DNA of 64,000 nt from the NCBI GenBank assembly GCA_903935095.1, contig CAIZQH010000021.1:62001-126000 (forward strand), given 5' to 3'. Below, one piece after another: positions 45,144 through 52,989 of the stretch. The notes under the pieces are model-generated. The model saw nothing but the letters and a program-made list of their open reading frames with translations, was not told the DNA's origin and made no database searches. A program made the position numbers and the translations under genes. Positions within the stretch are counted from its first letter, which is position 1. Each line of letters begins with the position of its first letter. This DNA comes from an uncultured Flavobacteriales bacterium. Lineage in GTDB: Bacteria > Bacteroidota > Bacteroidia > Flavobacteriales_D > Crocinitomicaceae.

Positions 45144-46145
45144 CTATTTTTTCAACCAGCCTCGTTTCCTGAAGATCAACAATAATCCTATACCAAGTGC
45201 AATCATGAATGCAATCACGGAATAATAACCGTAGGTATATTTCAACTCGGGCATGTGTTCGAAATTCATTCCATATACCCCCACAATAAAGGTCAATGGG
45301 ATAAATATGGAACTAACCACCGTTAATACGCGCATGATTTCGTTCATTCGTTGTCCTTGTGCCGCATAATACAAATTCGCCATTCCTTCCAAAATTTGCT
45401 TATTTGCATCAATTTCTTCTAAAACACTTGTACAGGAGGAATGCAAACTTCGGTAATAATGGCGATTGCTGCTTTGAATAAAGGGACTCTCACTGTTTTT
45501 TAACTGGACGGTAATGTCGCGCATAGGCTGCGCGATTTTGCGCAACTCAATGAGTTTTCGCTTTTCTAATTCAATGCTCGTTAAAATGGTTTTATCGTGA
45601 ACAACATGAAGCTTGGCATCAATGGTTTCTATTTGCAGCGAAATTTCCTCCAATACTTCAAAATAATTGTCGATGATGGCTTCCAACATGCGAAACATTA
45701 AAAAGTCGGGACCTTTTGTTCGTATTTTTCCCCTTCCTTTTTCAATTCGGTCACGCACATCTGTAAAGTGATCAGAAGGTTTATCTTGAAACGATATCAG
45801 GTAATTATCCCCCATTAAAAAGGAGATTTGATCTTGATGTAAATATGGATTCCCTTCCTCCTTGGGCAATGCGGACATCACATAGAAGGACATGTACTTG
45901 GTGTATTCTTCAATTTTAGGTCGACGAACCTGGTGGTGAATATTTTCAATCGATAATTTATCAATGCCCAGTTTTTGACATAAATGTTCTATAGACTCAG
46001 TTTCATCAATCCCATGGAAATTCAACCAAGCAACATGGTCGTTATCGAGCTCGGACTCTAAAAATTCATTCGCAAAATAGGTGGCGGATTCCTGTTTGAT
46101 GGAATAAAAAGCAGCATTGTACTTATATAGTTGAACGTTTGCCAT
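45144..46145 (-). CDS. corA: Magnesium/cobalt transporter CorA family protein
   Basis: CorA forms a pentameric divalent-cation channel in the inner membrane. The correct start is the ATG at 46145 (MANVQLYKYNAAFYSIKQES), giving 333 residues. The frame stays open to 46373, but that extension runs through the 42-residue gene and feoB and has no CorA similarity. The cytoplasmic domain (about 1-265) is followed by two membrane helices near the C-terminus, with the selectivity loop YGMN in VGVYGMNFEHMPEL. A basic C-terminus (RKRGWLKK) follows. It starts 7 bases after the FeoB-associated gene, so it may be co-transcribed with feoAB. Confidence 0.95.
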   Translation of the reverse strand: MANVQLYKYNAAFYSIKQESATYFANEFLESELDNDHVAWLNFHGIDETESIEHLCQKLGIDKLSIENIHHQVRRPKIEEYTKYMSFYVMSALPKEEGNPYLHQDQISFLMGDNYLISFQDKPSDHFTDVRDRIEKGRGKIRTKGPDFLMFRMLEAIIDNYFEVLEEISLQIETIDAKLHVVHDKTILTSIELEKRKLIELRKIAQPMRDITVQLKNSESPFIQSSNRHYYRSLHSSCTSVLEEIDANKQILEGMANLYYAAQGQRMNEIMRVLTVVSSIFIPLTFIVGVYGMNFEHMPELKYTYGYYSVIAFMIALGIGLLLIFRKRGWLKK

Positions 46146-46152
46146 AATCTTG

Positions 46153-46281
46153 TTATTCTTTGGTTTGATGCAAGGCACAACCTTCACAGCTGGATTTCTT
46201 TTTGAAAAATTGTTTCCAAATCCTCCTACCAAGGTATACCGAGGAAAGTCCAAGTGCAAGGAAAATAACCAACAGTTGCAT
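46153..46281 (-). CDS. FeoB-associated Cys-rich membrane protein (42 aa)
   Basis: A very small gene read directly from the minus strand between feoB and corA. The 42-residue product begins MQLLVIFLALGLSSVYLGRR, a single membrane helix, and continues with IWKQFFKKKSSCEGCALHQ, a basic juxtamembrane stretch and a CxxC motif. This is the layout of the FeoB-associated cysteine-rich proteins encoded after feoB in many bacteria, which are thought to help ferrous iron uptake. It begins 30 bases after the feoB stop, ends 7 bases before the corA ATG, and has a TAA stop. Family assignment is by layout and position. Confidence 0.88.
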   Translation of the reverse strand: MQLLVIFLALGLSSVYLGRRIWKQFFKKKSSCEGCALHQTKE

Positions 46282-46311
46282 ATCTGAACGAATTTAAGAT
46301 TTATCCGTGAA

Positions 46312-48264
46312 TTAAGAAAGAATACTGAAAGTAATCCATGCCGATAGGTATGCCAAGGCTCCCATGAATACAAGTTGTATGATGGGCCATTTCCACGAAT
46401 TCGTTTCGCGTTTCACTACTGCTAATGTTGCCATACACTGCATGGCAAATACGTAAAACACCATTAAAGAAACCCCACTCGCTAAAGTGAAAACAGGTGT
46501 TCCATCAGCTTTTACCTCGTTTCGCATACGATCAATCAATAAGGTTTGTGCAGCGCCTTCATTTTGAACGGCATAGATGGTTGCTAGGGAACCGACAAAT
46601 ACTTCTCTTGCCGCAAAAGATGTAATCAATGAAATACCAATTTTCCAATCATAGCCTAAGGGTGCGATGATGGGTTCCATTCTTTTGCCAAGTAGTCCGA
46701 TATAGGAATTTGAAAGTTTACAGGAAGCCATCGCTTGAGATTGTTCCGCTTCCGTCATTGTTTGATAGGTGCTGCTTTTACTCAGTCCATCCATGGAATC
46801 TTTCATGTCTGGACCAAAACTCGCTAGAAACCAGAGAATAATCGAAATCGCCAAAATGATTTTTCCCGCATCGATGATGAAAATCTTTACTTTTTCCAAC
46901 ACGTTTATGAAGACATTTCCCCAACGTGGATTCTTATAGTCCGGAAGCTCCATTAGCAGAAATCCTTTCTCCTTTTGTTTAATAAACAATTTTAAAAGGA
47001 AAGAGACCAACAGCGCAAAAACAATCCCCAAACTGTACAAACCAAATAAGACGATCCCTTGTAAGTTGATGAATCCAAAAACAAAGGTTTTTGGAATGAC
47101 CAATGAAATCAACAGGGTATAAACGGGAATACGAGCACTACAACTCATAAATGGCGCAACGAGAATGGTGATGAGTCGTTCCTTCCAATTGGAGATCGTT
47201 CGTGTGGCCATTATTCCAGGAATTGCACAAGCAATACTAGACATAAGTGGAACAACACTCTTTCCATTCAAACCAAATGGACGCATGAGTCGGTCCATGA
47301 TAAATACCACTCGGGACAAATACCCACTTTCTTCCAAGATTGAAATGAAAAAAAAGAGCATCGCAATTTGAGGCACAAAAACAACAACGCCTCCAATTCC
47401 AGGAATGATTCCTTGTGACAGTAAATCGTTCACAAGTCCTGGTTGAATTGCATGACTCGTCCCACTAGCTAGGTGAGCAAACATTGCATCAATCCAATTC
47501 ATCGGTGCATTGGCAAATGTGAAAATAAATTGAAAAATGGTCAATAAAACCAATGCAAATATCACGTATCCGAAAACGGGATGAATCAAAATACGATCTA
47601 TTTTTCGCGAGACACTTTCTCCAAGCGGCACCTTCGTATGGACTACATTTAGTAAGGCACTTTTGATTTTCTTCAAGCGTTCTTCTGCTTCCAATTTTTG
47701 TCCTGAAACATCATCCAAAAGGCATAATGGGTGTCCATCGATGAATGATTGTTGGTGGACATAGGTGCTTTTTAATCCTGCAAGGGCTTGAAGGATGCGG
47801 TCTTTGCCAAGTCCGATGCGTGCATTGGATTGTACAATTGGCACACTTGGAAATAATTTGGATAACTCGTCCACTGAAATAGTGATTCCTTTACGTTGTG
47901 CAAGATCCCACATATTTAGGACAAGCACACAAGGAATACCAAGGTCATAGACTTGAGAAAAGAACAACAAATTCCGTTGTAAATTACTCGTGTCCACCAC
48001 AAAGATTATTTGATCGGGATGCTGTGAATGCGTGGGATTAGATAAGACATCAAAGACTACAGATTCTTCTTTTGATCTTGGATAAATGCTGTATGTACCT
48101 GGAAAATCGATGAGTTCGTGCTGAACGTTGTCCACTGTCACGAATCCACTTCGTTTGTCGACCGTTACACCAGGGAAATTTCCTACCTGTTGACGTAAAC
48201 CTGTCAAGAGATTGAATACGGAGCTTTTACCAGTATTCGGATTACCGAGTAACGCAATTTTCAT
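46312..48264 (-). CDS. feoB: Ferrous iron transporter FeoB
   Basis: FeoB is the main bacterial Fe(II) permease with a cytoplasmic GTPase. The ATG at 48264 (MKIALLGNPNTGKSS) gives 650 residues; the in-frame codon 9 bases upstream is TTG and lies inside the candidate -7 box. GTPase motifs are G1 GNPNTGKS, G3 DFPGTYS and G4 LNMWD. The membrane part has two Gate regions, the first with SCSARIPVYTLLI and the second with FAAREVFVGSLATIYAV. It sits between feoA and the small cysteine protein gene. A -7 box 6 bases before the ATG suggests an extra promoter besides the feoA one. Confidence 0.96.
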   Translation of the reverse strand: MKIALLGNPNTGKSSVFNLLTGLRQQVGNFPGVTVDKRSGFVTVDNVQHELIDFPGTYSIYPRSKEESVVFDVLSNPTHSQHPDQIIFVVDTSNLQRNLLFFSQVYDLGIPCVLVLNMWDLAQRKGITISVDELSKLFPSVPIVQSNARIGLGKDRILQALAGLKSTYVHQQSFIDGHPLCLLDDVSGQKLEAEERLKKIKSALLNVVHTKVPLGESVSRKIDRILIHPVFGYVIFALVLLTIFQFIFTFANAPMNWIDAMFAHLASGTSHAIQPGLVNDLLSQGIIPGIGGVVVFVPQIAMLFFFISILEESGYLSRVVFIMDRLMRPFGLNGKSVVPLMSSIACAIPGIMATRTISNWKERLITILVAPFMSCSARIPVYTLLISLVIPKTFVFGFINLQGIVLFGLYSLGIVFALLVSFLLKLFIKQKEKGFLLMELPDYKNPRWGNVFINVLEKVKIFIIDAGKIILAISIILWFLASFGPDMKDSMDGLSKSSTYQTMTEAEQSQAMASCKLSNSYIGLLGKRMEPIIAPLGYDWKIGISLITSFAAREVFVGSLATIYAVQNEGAAQTLLIDRMRNEVKADGTPVFTLASGVSLMVFYVFAMQCMATLAVVKRETNSWKWPIIQLVFMGALAYLSAWITFSILS

Positions 48265-48270
48265 CGTTTG

Positions 48271-48278
48271 CAAACTTA
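48271..48278 (-). promoter_or_regulatory. Candidate -7 box abutting the feoB start
   Basis: Minus-strand TAAGTTTG, a TAnnTTTG match ending 6 bases before the feoB ATG, within the 33-base gap after feoA. A CAAA (TTTG on minus) lies at 48291-48294, but the 12-base spacing is too short for a normal -33. Confidence 0.45.
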
Positions 48279-48297
48279 TTAATTTTGATTCAAAGCA

Positions 48298-48522
48298 TTA
48301 GGCTTTCACTTCAATAAATTGCGCTTCTTCTAAACGGAGGGTAAGCACCGAGCCATTAAGTTCAATGGCAATGGGATCGCCAAAGGGTGCTTTGAATAAA
48401 GTGGTGATGAGCTGACCTGAAACTAAACCCATTTCAGTTAACTTGGACGAGATAGGAGAATGGTCTACCGATACGATTTCTACCACGCGCTTTAATTCAA
48501 TATGGTCCAAGGTGTTCAACAT
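48298..48522 (-). CDS. feoA: Ferrous iron transport protein FeoA
   Basis: A 74-residue SH3-like FeoA protein, needed with FeoB for ferrous iron uptake. It shows the family pattern LTEMGLVSGQLITTLFKAPFGDPIAIELNG-type strands, with LRLEEAQFIEV at the end. The order feoA, feoB, small cysteine protein is standard. A -7 box lies 4 bases before the ATG and an 11-base palindrome (48546-48556) lies a little further upstream. Confidence 0.93.
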   Translation of the reverse strand: MLNTLDHIELKRVVEIVSVDHSPISSKLTEMGLVSGQLITTLFKAPFGDPIAIELNGSVLTLRLEEAQFIEVKA

Positions 48523-48526
48523 GGCA

Positions 48527-48534
48527 CAAAACTA
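48527..48534 (-). promoter_or_regulatory. Candidate -7 box abutting the feoA start
   Basis: Minus-strand TAGTTTTG ends 4 bases before the feoA ATG, predicting a leaderless mRNA. No -33 TTTG at normal spacing. Confidence 0.5.
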
Positions 48535-48545
48535 CATTCCTTTCG

Positions 48546-48556
48546 ATGAATTTCAT
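48546..48556. promoter_or_regulatory. Short palindrome upstream of feoA
   Basis: ATGAATTTCAT (5+1+5 palindrome) begins 11 bases upstream of the feoA -7 box, where the -33 region would fall. It does not match the classic Fur box, so any role in iron control is a guess. Confidence 0.3.
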
Positions 48557-48581
48557 ATACCTTAAAAGTGGTATTTACACC

Positions 48582-49859
48582 TTATTTTAAGACAAATCGA
48601 GCAGTATGACGTGTGCGCTGTTGAAGGAGGATTTCTTTTCCATGCGTAACTTGTTGAATGGTATCTTCATCGTAATGACGAATGGTGACTAAAGAAAGAT
48701 TTTCGTTATACTTTACCTCATAGTCCGATTGAAATAATGCGAGAAATTCATCCCGTTTCAGTTTTTTTTGATCGACCAAAATCGAAAAACTCAAGGCTGA
48801 GTTTTGCATGAGGTTGATTTTGATATTCAAATCGGACAATTTTCCAAAAATGACACTCAGATTTTCTTCTACAATAAACGAGAAGTCTTTTGGTGTAAAC
48901 GAATACAAAGCTTGCTCAAATTTAAAAATGTAGGAAGGGACTAAATGGTCTTTGCTTGATGAAGCTTGAATGATCGTTCCATCGGCTTTTGGATCAAGGA
49001 AAGATTTTACAAACAAGGGAATATTTCGGTTTTGAAGCGGCTGAATCGTCTTAGGATGTATAACACTTGCGCCATAATATGAGAGTTCAATGGCTTCCTT
49101 GAAAGAGATAGCTTCTAGTTTTTTGGTATTGGAAAAGTACTTTGGATCTGCGTTTAACATCCCCGGGACATCTTTCCAAATGGTCACATTTTCCGCATTT
49201 CCACAATAGGCTAATATTCCAGCCGTATAATCCGATCCTTCACGACCTAAGGTGGTCGTGAATCCTTCGGCGTTATGACCAATGAAACCTTGTGTGAGCA
49301 GAATGTCAGCGTCTTGAAATGCAGGCAACATGTGTTCTTGAACCAATTTTTCCGTTTTTTGCCAATCGACTTTCCCTTCCTGATGCGAGTGATCGGTGCG
49401 AATGATTGTCCGTGCATCAATCCATTGAACCGAAAAATCTTGATCAACTAAATAGGCACTAACAATTTGAGAGGAAATGACCTCTCCAAGGGAAACAATT
49501 TGATCGTACTCAAAACTTAAATTAGCTGAAAAGGCCATTTCGAAACGTGCTCTTAACGATTCGAAAATTTCTTCAATGGTTTGATAAATCTTGTAGTGCC
49601 TTTCGGGAAATAGCGCTGCCATAATATCCATATGGAACGCTTCCAATTCATCGACTAATCCAACGAACAATTTATGGTTTTTTGTTGCTAATGAATCAAC
49701 GATTTCCTCAAGTTTATTCGTCGATTTCCCCATAGCTGAAACCACAACAGCAATTTTTTTTCCAGGATACAGCGAGAGAATAGACGCGACATTTTGTATA
49801 GACTCAGCATCTTTAACAGAAGCGCCTCCAAATTTAAAAACAAGCATTGGGTCGTGCAT
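48582..49859 (-). CDS. Aspartate kinase
   Basis: Catalyses ATP-dependent phosphorylation of aspartate, the first step to lysine/diaminopimelate, threonine and methionine. The 425-residue protein has an amino acid kinase domain (about 1-285): VFKFGGASVKDAESIQNV (nucleotide and substrate loop), LGEVISSQIVSAYL, and TTLGREGSDYTAGILAYC. A C-terminal ACT-type regulatory region (about 310-400) follows with NLSVIFGKLSDLNIKINLMQNSALSFSILVD. It is monofunctional: no homoserine dehydrogenase domain. The ATG overlaps the gpsA stop by one base. Which feedback inhibitor it senses is not readable here. Confidence 0.93.
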   Translation of the reverse strand: MHDPMLVFKFGGASVKDAESIQNVASILSLYPGKKIAVVVSAMGKSTNKLEEIVDSLATKNHKLFVGLVDELEAFHMDIMAALFPERHYKIYQTIEEIFESLRARFEMAFSANLSFEYDQIVSLGEVISSQIVSAYLVDQDFSVQWIDARTIIRTDHSHQEGKVDWQKTEKLVQEHMLPAFQDADILLTQGFIGHNAEGFTTTLGREGSDYTAGILAYCGNAENVTIWKDVPGMLNADPKYFSNTKKLEAISFKEAIELSYYGASVIHPKTIQPLQNRNIPLFVKSFLDPKADGTIIQASSSKDHLVPSYIFKFEQALYSFTPKDFSFIVEENLSVIFGKLSDLNIKINLMQNSALSFSILVDQKKLKRDEFLALFQSDYEVKYNENLSLVTIRHYDEDTIQQVTHGKEILLQQRTRHTARFVLK

Positions 49860-50857
49860 TAAGATAGTTTTTCAGCAAGGATTTTCATTTCGATAACAGG
49901 AGAAATTCCTCCATACAATATGCGGTATACGGCATTTAAAATAGGCATGTCTACATCAAATTTCTTGTTGATTTCAACCAAACTATTCGTGGCATAATAG
50001 CCCTCCGCAATCATGTTCATTTCTAATTGTGCAGATTTTACAGAATATCCCTTACCGATCATGAATCCAAATGTGCGATTACGAGAGAAATTGGAATACG
50101 CGGTTACCAATAAGTCACCTAAGTAGGCACTCGTTTTTGTATCGCGGTGTACTGGACTCACCACATCAATAAAACTTTCTATTTCTTGAATAGCATTCGA
50201 TATCAGTACCGCTTGAAAATTATCTCCATAACCAATGCCATGACAAATACCAGCGGCAAGGGCATATACATTTTTTAAAACAGCTGAAATTTCTGTCCCA
50301 AATAAGTCATCTGATGTTGTGGTTTTAATGTATCTGCAAGCGAGTGCATTCGCCATATTTGTCGCAATATGACTATCGCTACAGGCAATTGTTAAATAGG
50401 ATAAGCGTTCAAGTGCTACTTCCTCCGCGTGACAAGGCCCACAAATAATACCTATATGCTCGTAGGGAGTCCCGAAGGTTTTATGAATGAAGCGTGCTGG
50501 AATGGCGTTAAATTCCGGAATAATTCCTTTAACCGCAGAGAACACTACTTTTCCTTGAAATAAATCACTTGAAATATGCGAAAATGTTTCGGTTAAAAAT
50601 GCTGAAGGTGTGGCGATTATGACAACATCTGCTGTTTGAATGACCTGTGTTAAATCGGTGGACAGTTCCAATTTCGATAAATCAAATTCAACAGATTGTA
50701 GATATTTCGGGTTGTGTTTGTAATGAAGGATATGCGCCACGGATTCTTCGCTACGCATCCACCAATTTACTTTTTCTTGGTTGTTGCACAACAACTTTAC
50801 AATAGCAGTTGCCCAACTTCCCCCGCCAATAACGGCAATTCTTTCAGGTTTGTTCAT
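49859..50857 (-). CDS. gpsA: Glycerol-3-phosphate dehydrogenase [NAD(P)+]
   Basis: GpsA reduces dihydroxyacetone phosphate to sn-glycerol-3-phosphate for membrane lipid synthesis. The 332 residues include the nucleotide-binding loop IAVIGGGSWATAIVKLL, the block VFSAVKGIIPEFN, GPCHAEEVALE, and the catalytic lysine region EISAVLKNVYALAAGICHGIGYGDN. C-terminal substrate residues are in NRTFGFMIGKGYS. It is transcribed ahead of the aspartate kinase, with a -7 box 5 bases before its ATG. Confidence 0.96.
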   Translation of the reverse strand: MNKPERIAVIGGGSWATAIVKLLCNNQEKVNWWMRSEESVAHILHYKHNPKYLQSVEFDLSKLELSTDLTQVIQTADVVIIATPSAFLTETFSHISSDLFQGKVVFSAVKGIIPEFNAIPARFIHKTFGTPYEHIGIICGPCHAEEVALERLSYLTIACSDSHIATNMANALACRYIKTTTSDDLFGTEISAVLKNVYALAAGICHGIGYGDNFQAVLISNAIQEIESFIDVVSPVHRDTKTSAYLGDLLVTAYSNFSRNRTFGFMIGKGYSVKSAQLEMNMIAEGYYATNSLVEINKKFDVDMPILNAVYRILYGGISPVIEMKILAEKLS

Positions 50858-50862
50858 CGTTG

Positions 50863-50870
50863 CAAAAATA
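50863..50870 (-). promoter_or_regulatory. Candidate -7 box abutting the gpsA start
   Basis: Minus-strand TATTTTTG, a full match, ends 5 bases before the gpsA ATG at 50857. No -33 TTTG at normal spacing. Confidence 0.5.
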
Positions 50871-50905
50871 GAAAAGATTGATGGAAAAGTCAGACATTCA
50901 CTGAA

Positions 50906-51259
50906 CTAGTTCAAATTGATGATGTCTCCAGCTTGCAAAGCCTCGGAAAAGGCATCGCGCATTTTTTCCATTTTTAACCGTGATTGAGGGTTTCCTTCAA
51001 TCGCTTGACTTTTTAGTTTGTAATAGGTATCCAAAGATTTCCCAAATAAATTTTGTTCAAGTTCACCTTTGATTTTCATTATTTTCGAATTGACACTCAG
51101 TAAATAGGCTTCAATCTCACCAAGGCGAACAAGTTCTTTTTTATCCAAATTCTCTTTTTTCAATAAAGAATTGTATTTCGGCAATAATTGATTCAGCAGT
51201 TCAATGAATCGCTCCAATTCTTTATCTAATTCTCCTTGTTGTCCTTTAAAATCGTCCAT
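50906..51259 (-). CDS. Uncharacterised coiled-coil protein
   Basis: I do not recognise this 117-residue protein. It has no signal peptide or membrane segment. Residues 5-90 are rich in Glu, Lys and Leu with heptad-like spacing (ELDKELERFIELLNQLLPKY, LVRLGEIEAYLLSVNSKIMK), pointing to a long helical or coiled-coil structure, and the end is LQAGDIINLN. It lies on the same strand upstream of gpsA, 48 bases away, and gpsA has its own -7 box. Codon use and composition look like the neighbours, so it is probably a real native gene. Confidence 0.7.
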   Translation of the reverse strand: MDDFKGQQGELDKELERFIELLNQLLPKYNSLLKKENLDKKELVRLGEIEAYLLSVNSKIMKIKGELEQNLFGKSLDTYYKLKSQAIEGNPQSRLKMEKMRDAFSEALQAGDIINLN

Positions 51260-51347
51260 ATTCGATCTTTACTAATACCATAAAAGTAAACATTATTGTG
51301 ATCAAAAAACATTTTTTTCTTTTCAATGCGTATTGATGATTTCGCAT

Positions 51348-51355
51348 TAATTTTG
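51348..51355 (+). promoter_or_regulatory. Candidate -7 box of the AIM24-family gene
   Basis: TAATTTTG, a TAnnTTTG match 14 bases upstream of the ATG at 51370. No -33 TTTG at standard spacing. Confidence 0.4.
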
Positions 51356-51369
51356 AGAAAAAAAATCGA

Positions 51370-52161
51370 ATGAAAACGAATCACGAAATAGACTACTGTG
51401 TCTACGGAGAAGAAATGCAATACGTGGAAATCGAATTAGATCCACAAGAAACCGCCATTGCTGAGGCAGGAGCATTCATGTTTATGGATGAAGGCATACA
51501 AATGGAAACCATCTTTGGCGATGGATCAAAGCAACAAACTGGATTCATGGGTAAATTGCTCAATGCTGGAAAACGAATGTTGACCGGCGAAAGCCTGTTT
51601 ATGACGGCATTTACCCACCAAGGATTTGGAAAAGCCAAAGTTGCCTTTGCTTCACCCTATCCGGGTAAAATCATCCCGCTTGATTTATCACAATACCAAG
51701 GGAAAATTATTTGTCAGAAAGATGCATTTTTGTGCGCAGCGAAAGGAGTTGCCATAGGCATTGAATTTCAACGAAAATTGGGAACCGGTTTATTCGGTGG
51801 AGAAGGTTTCATCATGCAAAAATTAGAAGGAGACGGAATGGCCTTCTGTCATGCTGGTGGACATGTCATGAAAAAAATAGTAAAATCAGGCGAAAAATTG
51901 CGCGTGGATACAGGTTGCATTGTTGCATATACACAAGGCATTGATTACGACATTCAATTTATTGGAGGAGTGAAAAACACCTTGTTCGGTGGAGAGGGAA
52001 TGTTCTTTGCCACCTTAACCGGCCCTGGAGAAGTTTGGCTGCAGACCTTACCAATAGCTCGTTTAGCTTCTCGCATTTTGGCTTACGGTGTTGGACCACG
52101 GAAAGAGGAGGGAAGTATCCTGGGTGGATTAGGAAATTTGTTAGATGGAGACGGCGCTTAA
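51370..52161 (+). CDS. TIGR00266/AIM24 family protein
   Basis: A 263-residue member of the AIM24 family, a tryptophan-RNA-binding-attenuator-like beta fold found in bacteria and mitochondria, with no defined bacterial activity. Visible family blocks are MQYVEIELDPQETAIAEAGA near the start, GESLFMTAFTHQGFGKAKVAF, FLCAAKGVAIGIEFQRKLGTG, GFIMQKLEGDGMAFCHAGG and the C-terminal FFATLTGPGEVWLQTLPIARLA, then a glycine-rich tail. No signal peptide. It converges on the CvfB-like gene with no gap (stop at 52161, next stop at 52162). Confidence 0.9.
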   Translation: MKTNHEIDYCVYGEEMQYVEIELDPQETAIAEAGAFMFMDEGIQMETIFGDGSKQQTGFMGKLLNAGKRMLTGESLFMTAFTHQGFGKAKVAFASPYPGKIIPLDLSQYQGKIICQKDAFLCAAKGVAIGIEFQRKLGTGLFGGEGFIMQKLEGDGMAFCHAGGHVMKKIVKSGEKLRVDTGCIVAYTQGIDYDIQFIGGVKNTLFGGEGMFFATLTGPGEVWLQTLPIARLASRILAYGVGPRKEEGSILGGLGNLLDGDGA

Positions 52162-52989
52162 TTAAGCGATTAACTCTATGCTATCATCTTTGATGATGAT
52201 TTTTTTCCAACGGTATAACTTTCCAATCGCTTGCTTGAACGTCTTTTTACTCATACCTAATTGTTCTCGGATTTCTTCCGGTGAGGAATGGTCGCTGAGT
52301 GGAAGTACTTTCACTTTCATCAATTCATCCAAAATAAATTGAGAAGCTTCGTCGTATTTTTCAAAGGTAATCGGCTCCAGTCGAATGTCTAACTTTCCAT
52401 CTGGACGAACAACGCTCACATAGCCCTTCATTTCTTGTCCGCGCTCGAGAATTTTCGTTTGTTGGTTTTTGAAAATCAATCCTTCATAGCGATTGTTGAC
52501 CAGAACATTTCGTCCCAATTTACCTTCTTCGCAGATTAATAAGTCAACCGCTTGACCTACCATCTCCTGATCCTCGCACAAATCTAAGACTTTGCGAACC
52601 TTCATACTGCCAAAGAGTCGGTCCGTTTCAAAATCGTAACGCAAGGTAAATAAGTACTTTTCTTCTTGTTCCAATCGATGTAGCTGTTCGCTAAATGGGA
52701 CAAGCAAGTCTTTGTCTAATCCCCAGTTGACGAACGCACCATATGGATTTACGTGAATGACCTCTAAATAACGACATTCACCGAGGAGAATGAGCGGAAC
52801 TTCTGTTGTACAAACAATTCGGTTTTCCGAATCTTTCATCACGAACACATCCACCACACTTCCTTCCTCATGTTCAGGAAGAATATATTTATTTGGCAAC
52901 AGAACTTCATTATCCTGTAAATCGACTAGGTAAGCACCCGGAGGAGCAAAACGTTTAATCGTAAGTTGATTGATTATTCCTAACTGCAT
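52162..52989 (-). CDS. S1-like RNA-binding protein, CvfB family
   Basis: A 275-residue cytoplasmic protein with the CvfB layout: tandem S1/OB-type domains (about 1-65, 68-130 and 145-210) and a C-terminal winged helix (about 220-275). The second S1-type domain includes LEVIHVNPYGAFVNWGLDKDLLVPFSEQ, and the third RNVLVNNRYEGLIFKNQ and GYVSVVRPDGKLDIRLEP. The winged helix reads LPLSDHSSPEEIREQLGMSK. CvfB in staphylococci affects virulence gene expression through RNA; the role here is unknown. Its ATG overlaps the upstream stop by one base. Confidence 0.88.
   Translation of the reverse strand: MQLGIINQLTIKRFAPPGAYLVDLQDNEVLLPNKYILPEHEEGSVVDVFVMKDSENRIVCTTEVPLILLGECRYLEVIHVNPYGAFVNWGLDKDLLVPFSEQLHRLEQEEKYLFTLRYDFETDRLFGSMKVRKVLDLCEDQEMVGQAVDLLICEEGKLGRNVLVNNRYEGLIFKNQQTKILERGQEMKGYVSVVRPDGKLDIRLEPITFEKYDEASQFILDELMKVKVLPLSDHSSPEEIREQLGMSKKTFKQAIGKLYRWKKIIIKDDSIELIA

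Noticed and set aside
46146-46373. A 76-residue N-terminal extension of corA
   Set aside because: The open frame runs back through the small cysteine protein gene and the feoB 3' end. The CorA sequence begins at the ATG at 46145.
48562-48581. A weak hairpin after the aspartate kinase stop
   Set aside because: The stem is about six pairs with a wobble and lacks a proper T-tract, so I do not call it a terminator.
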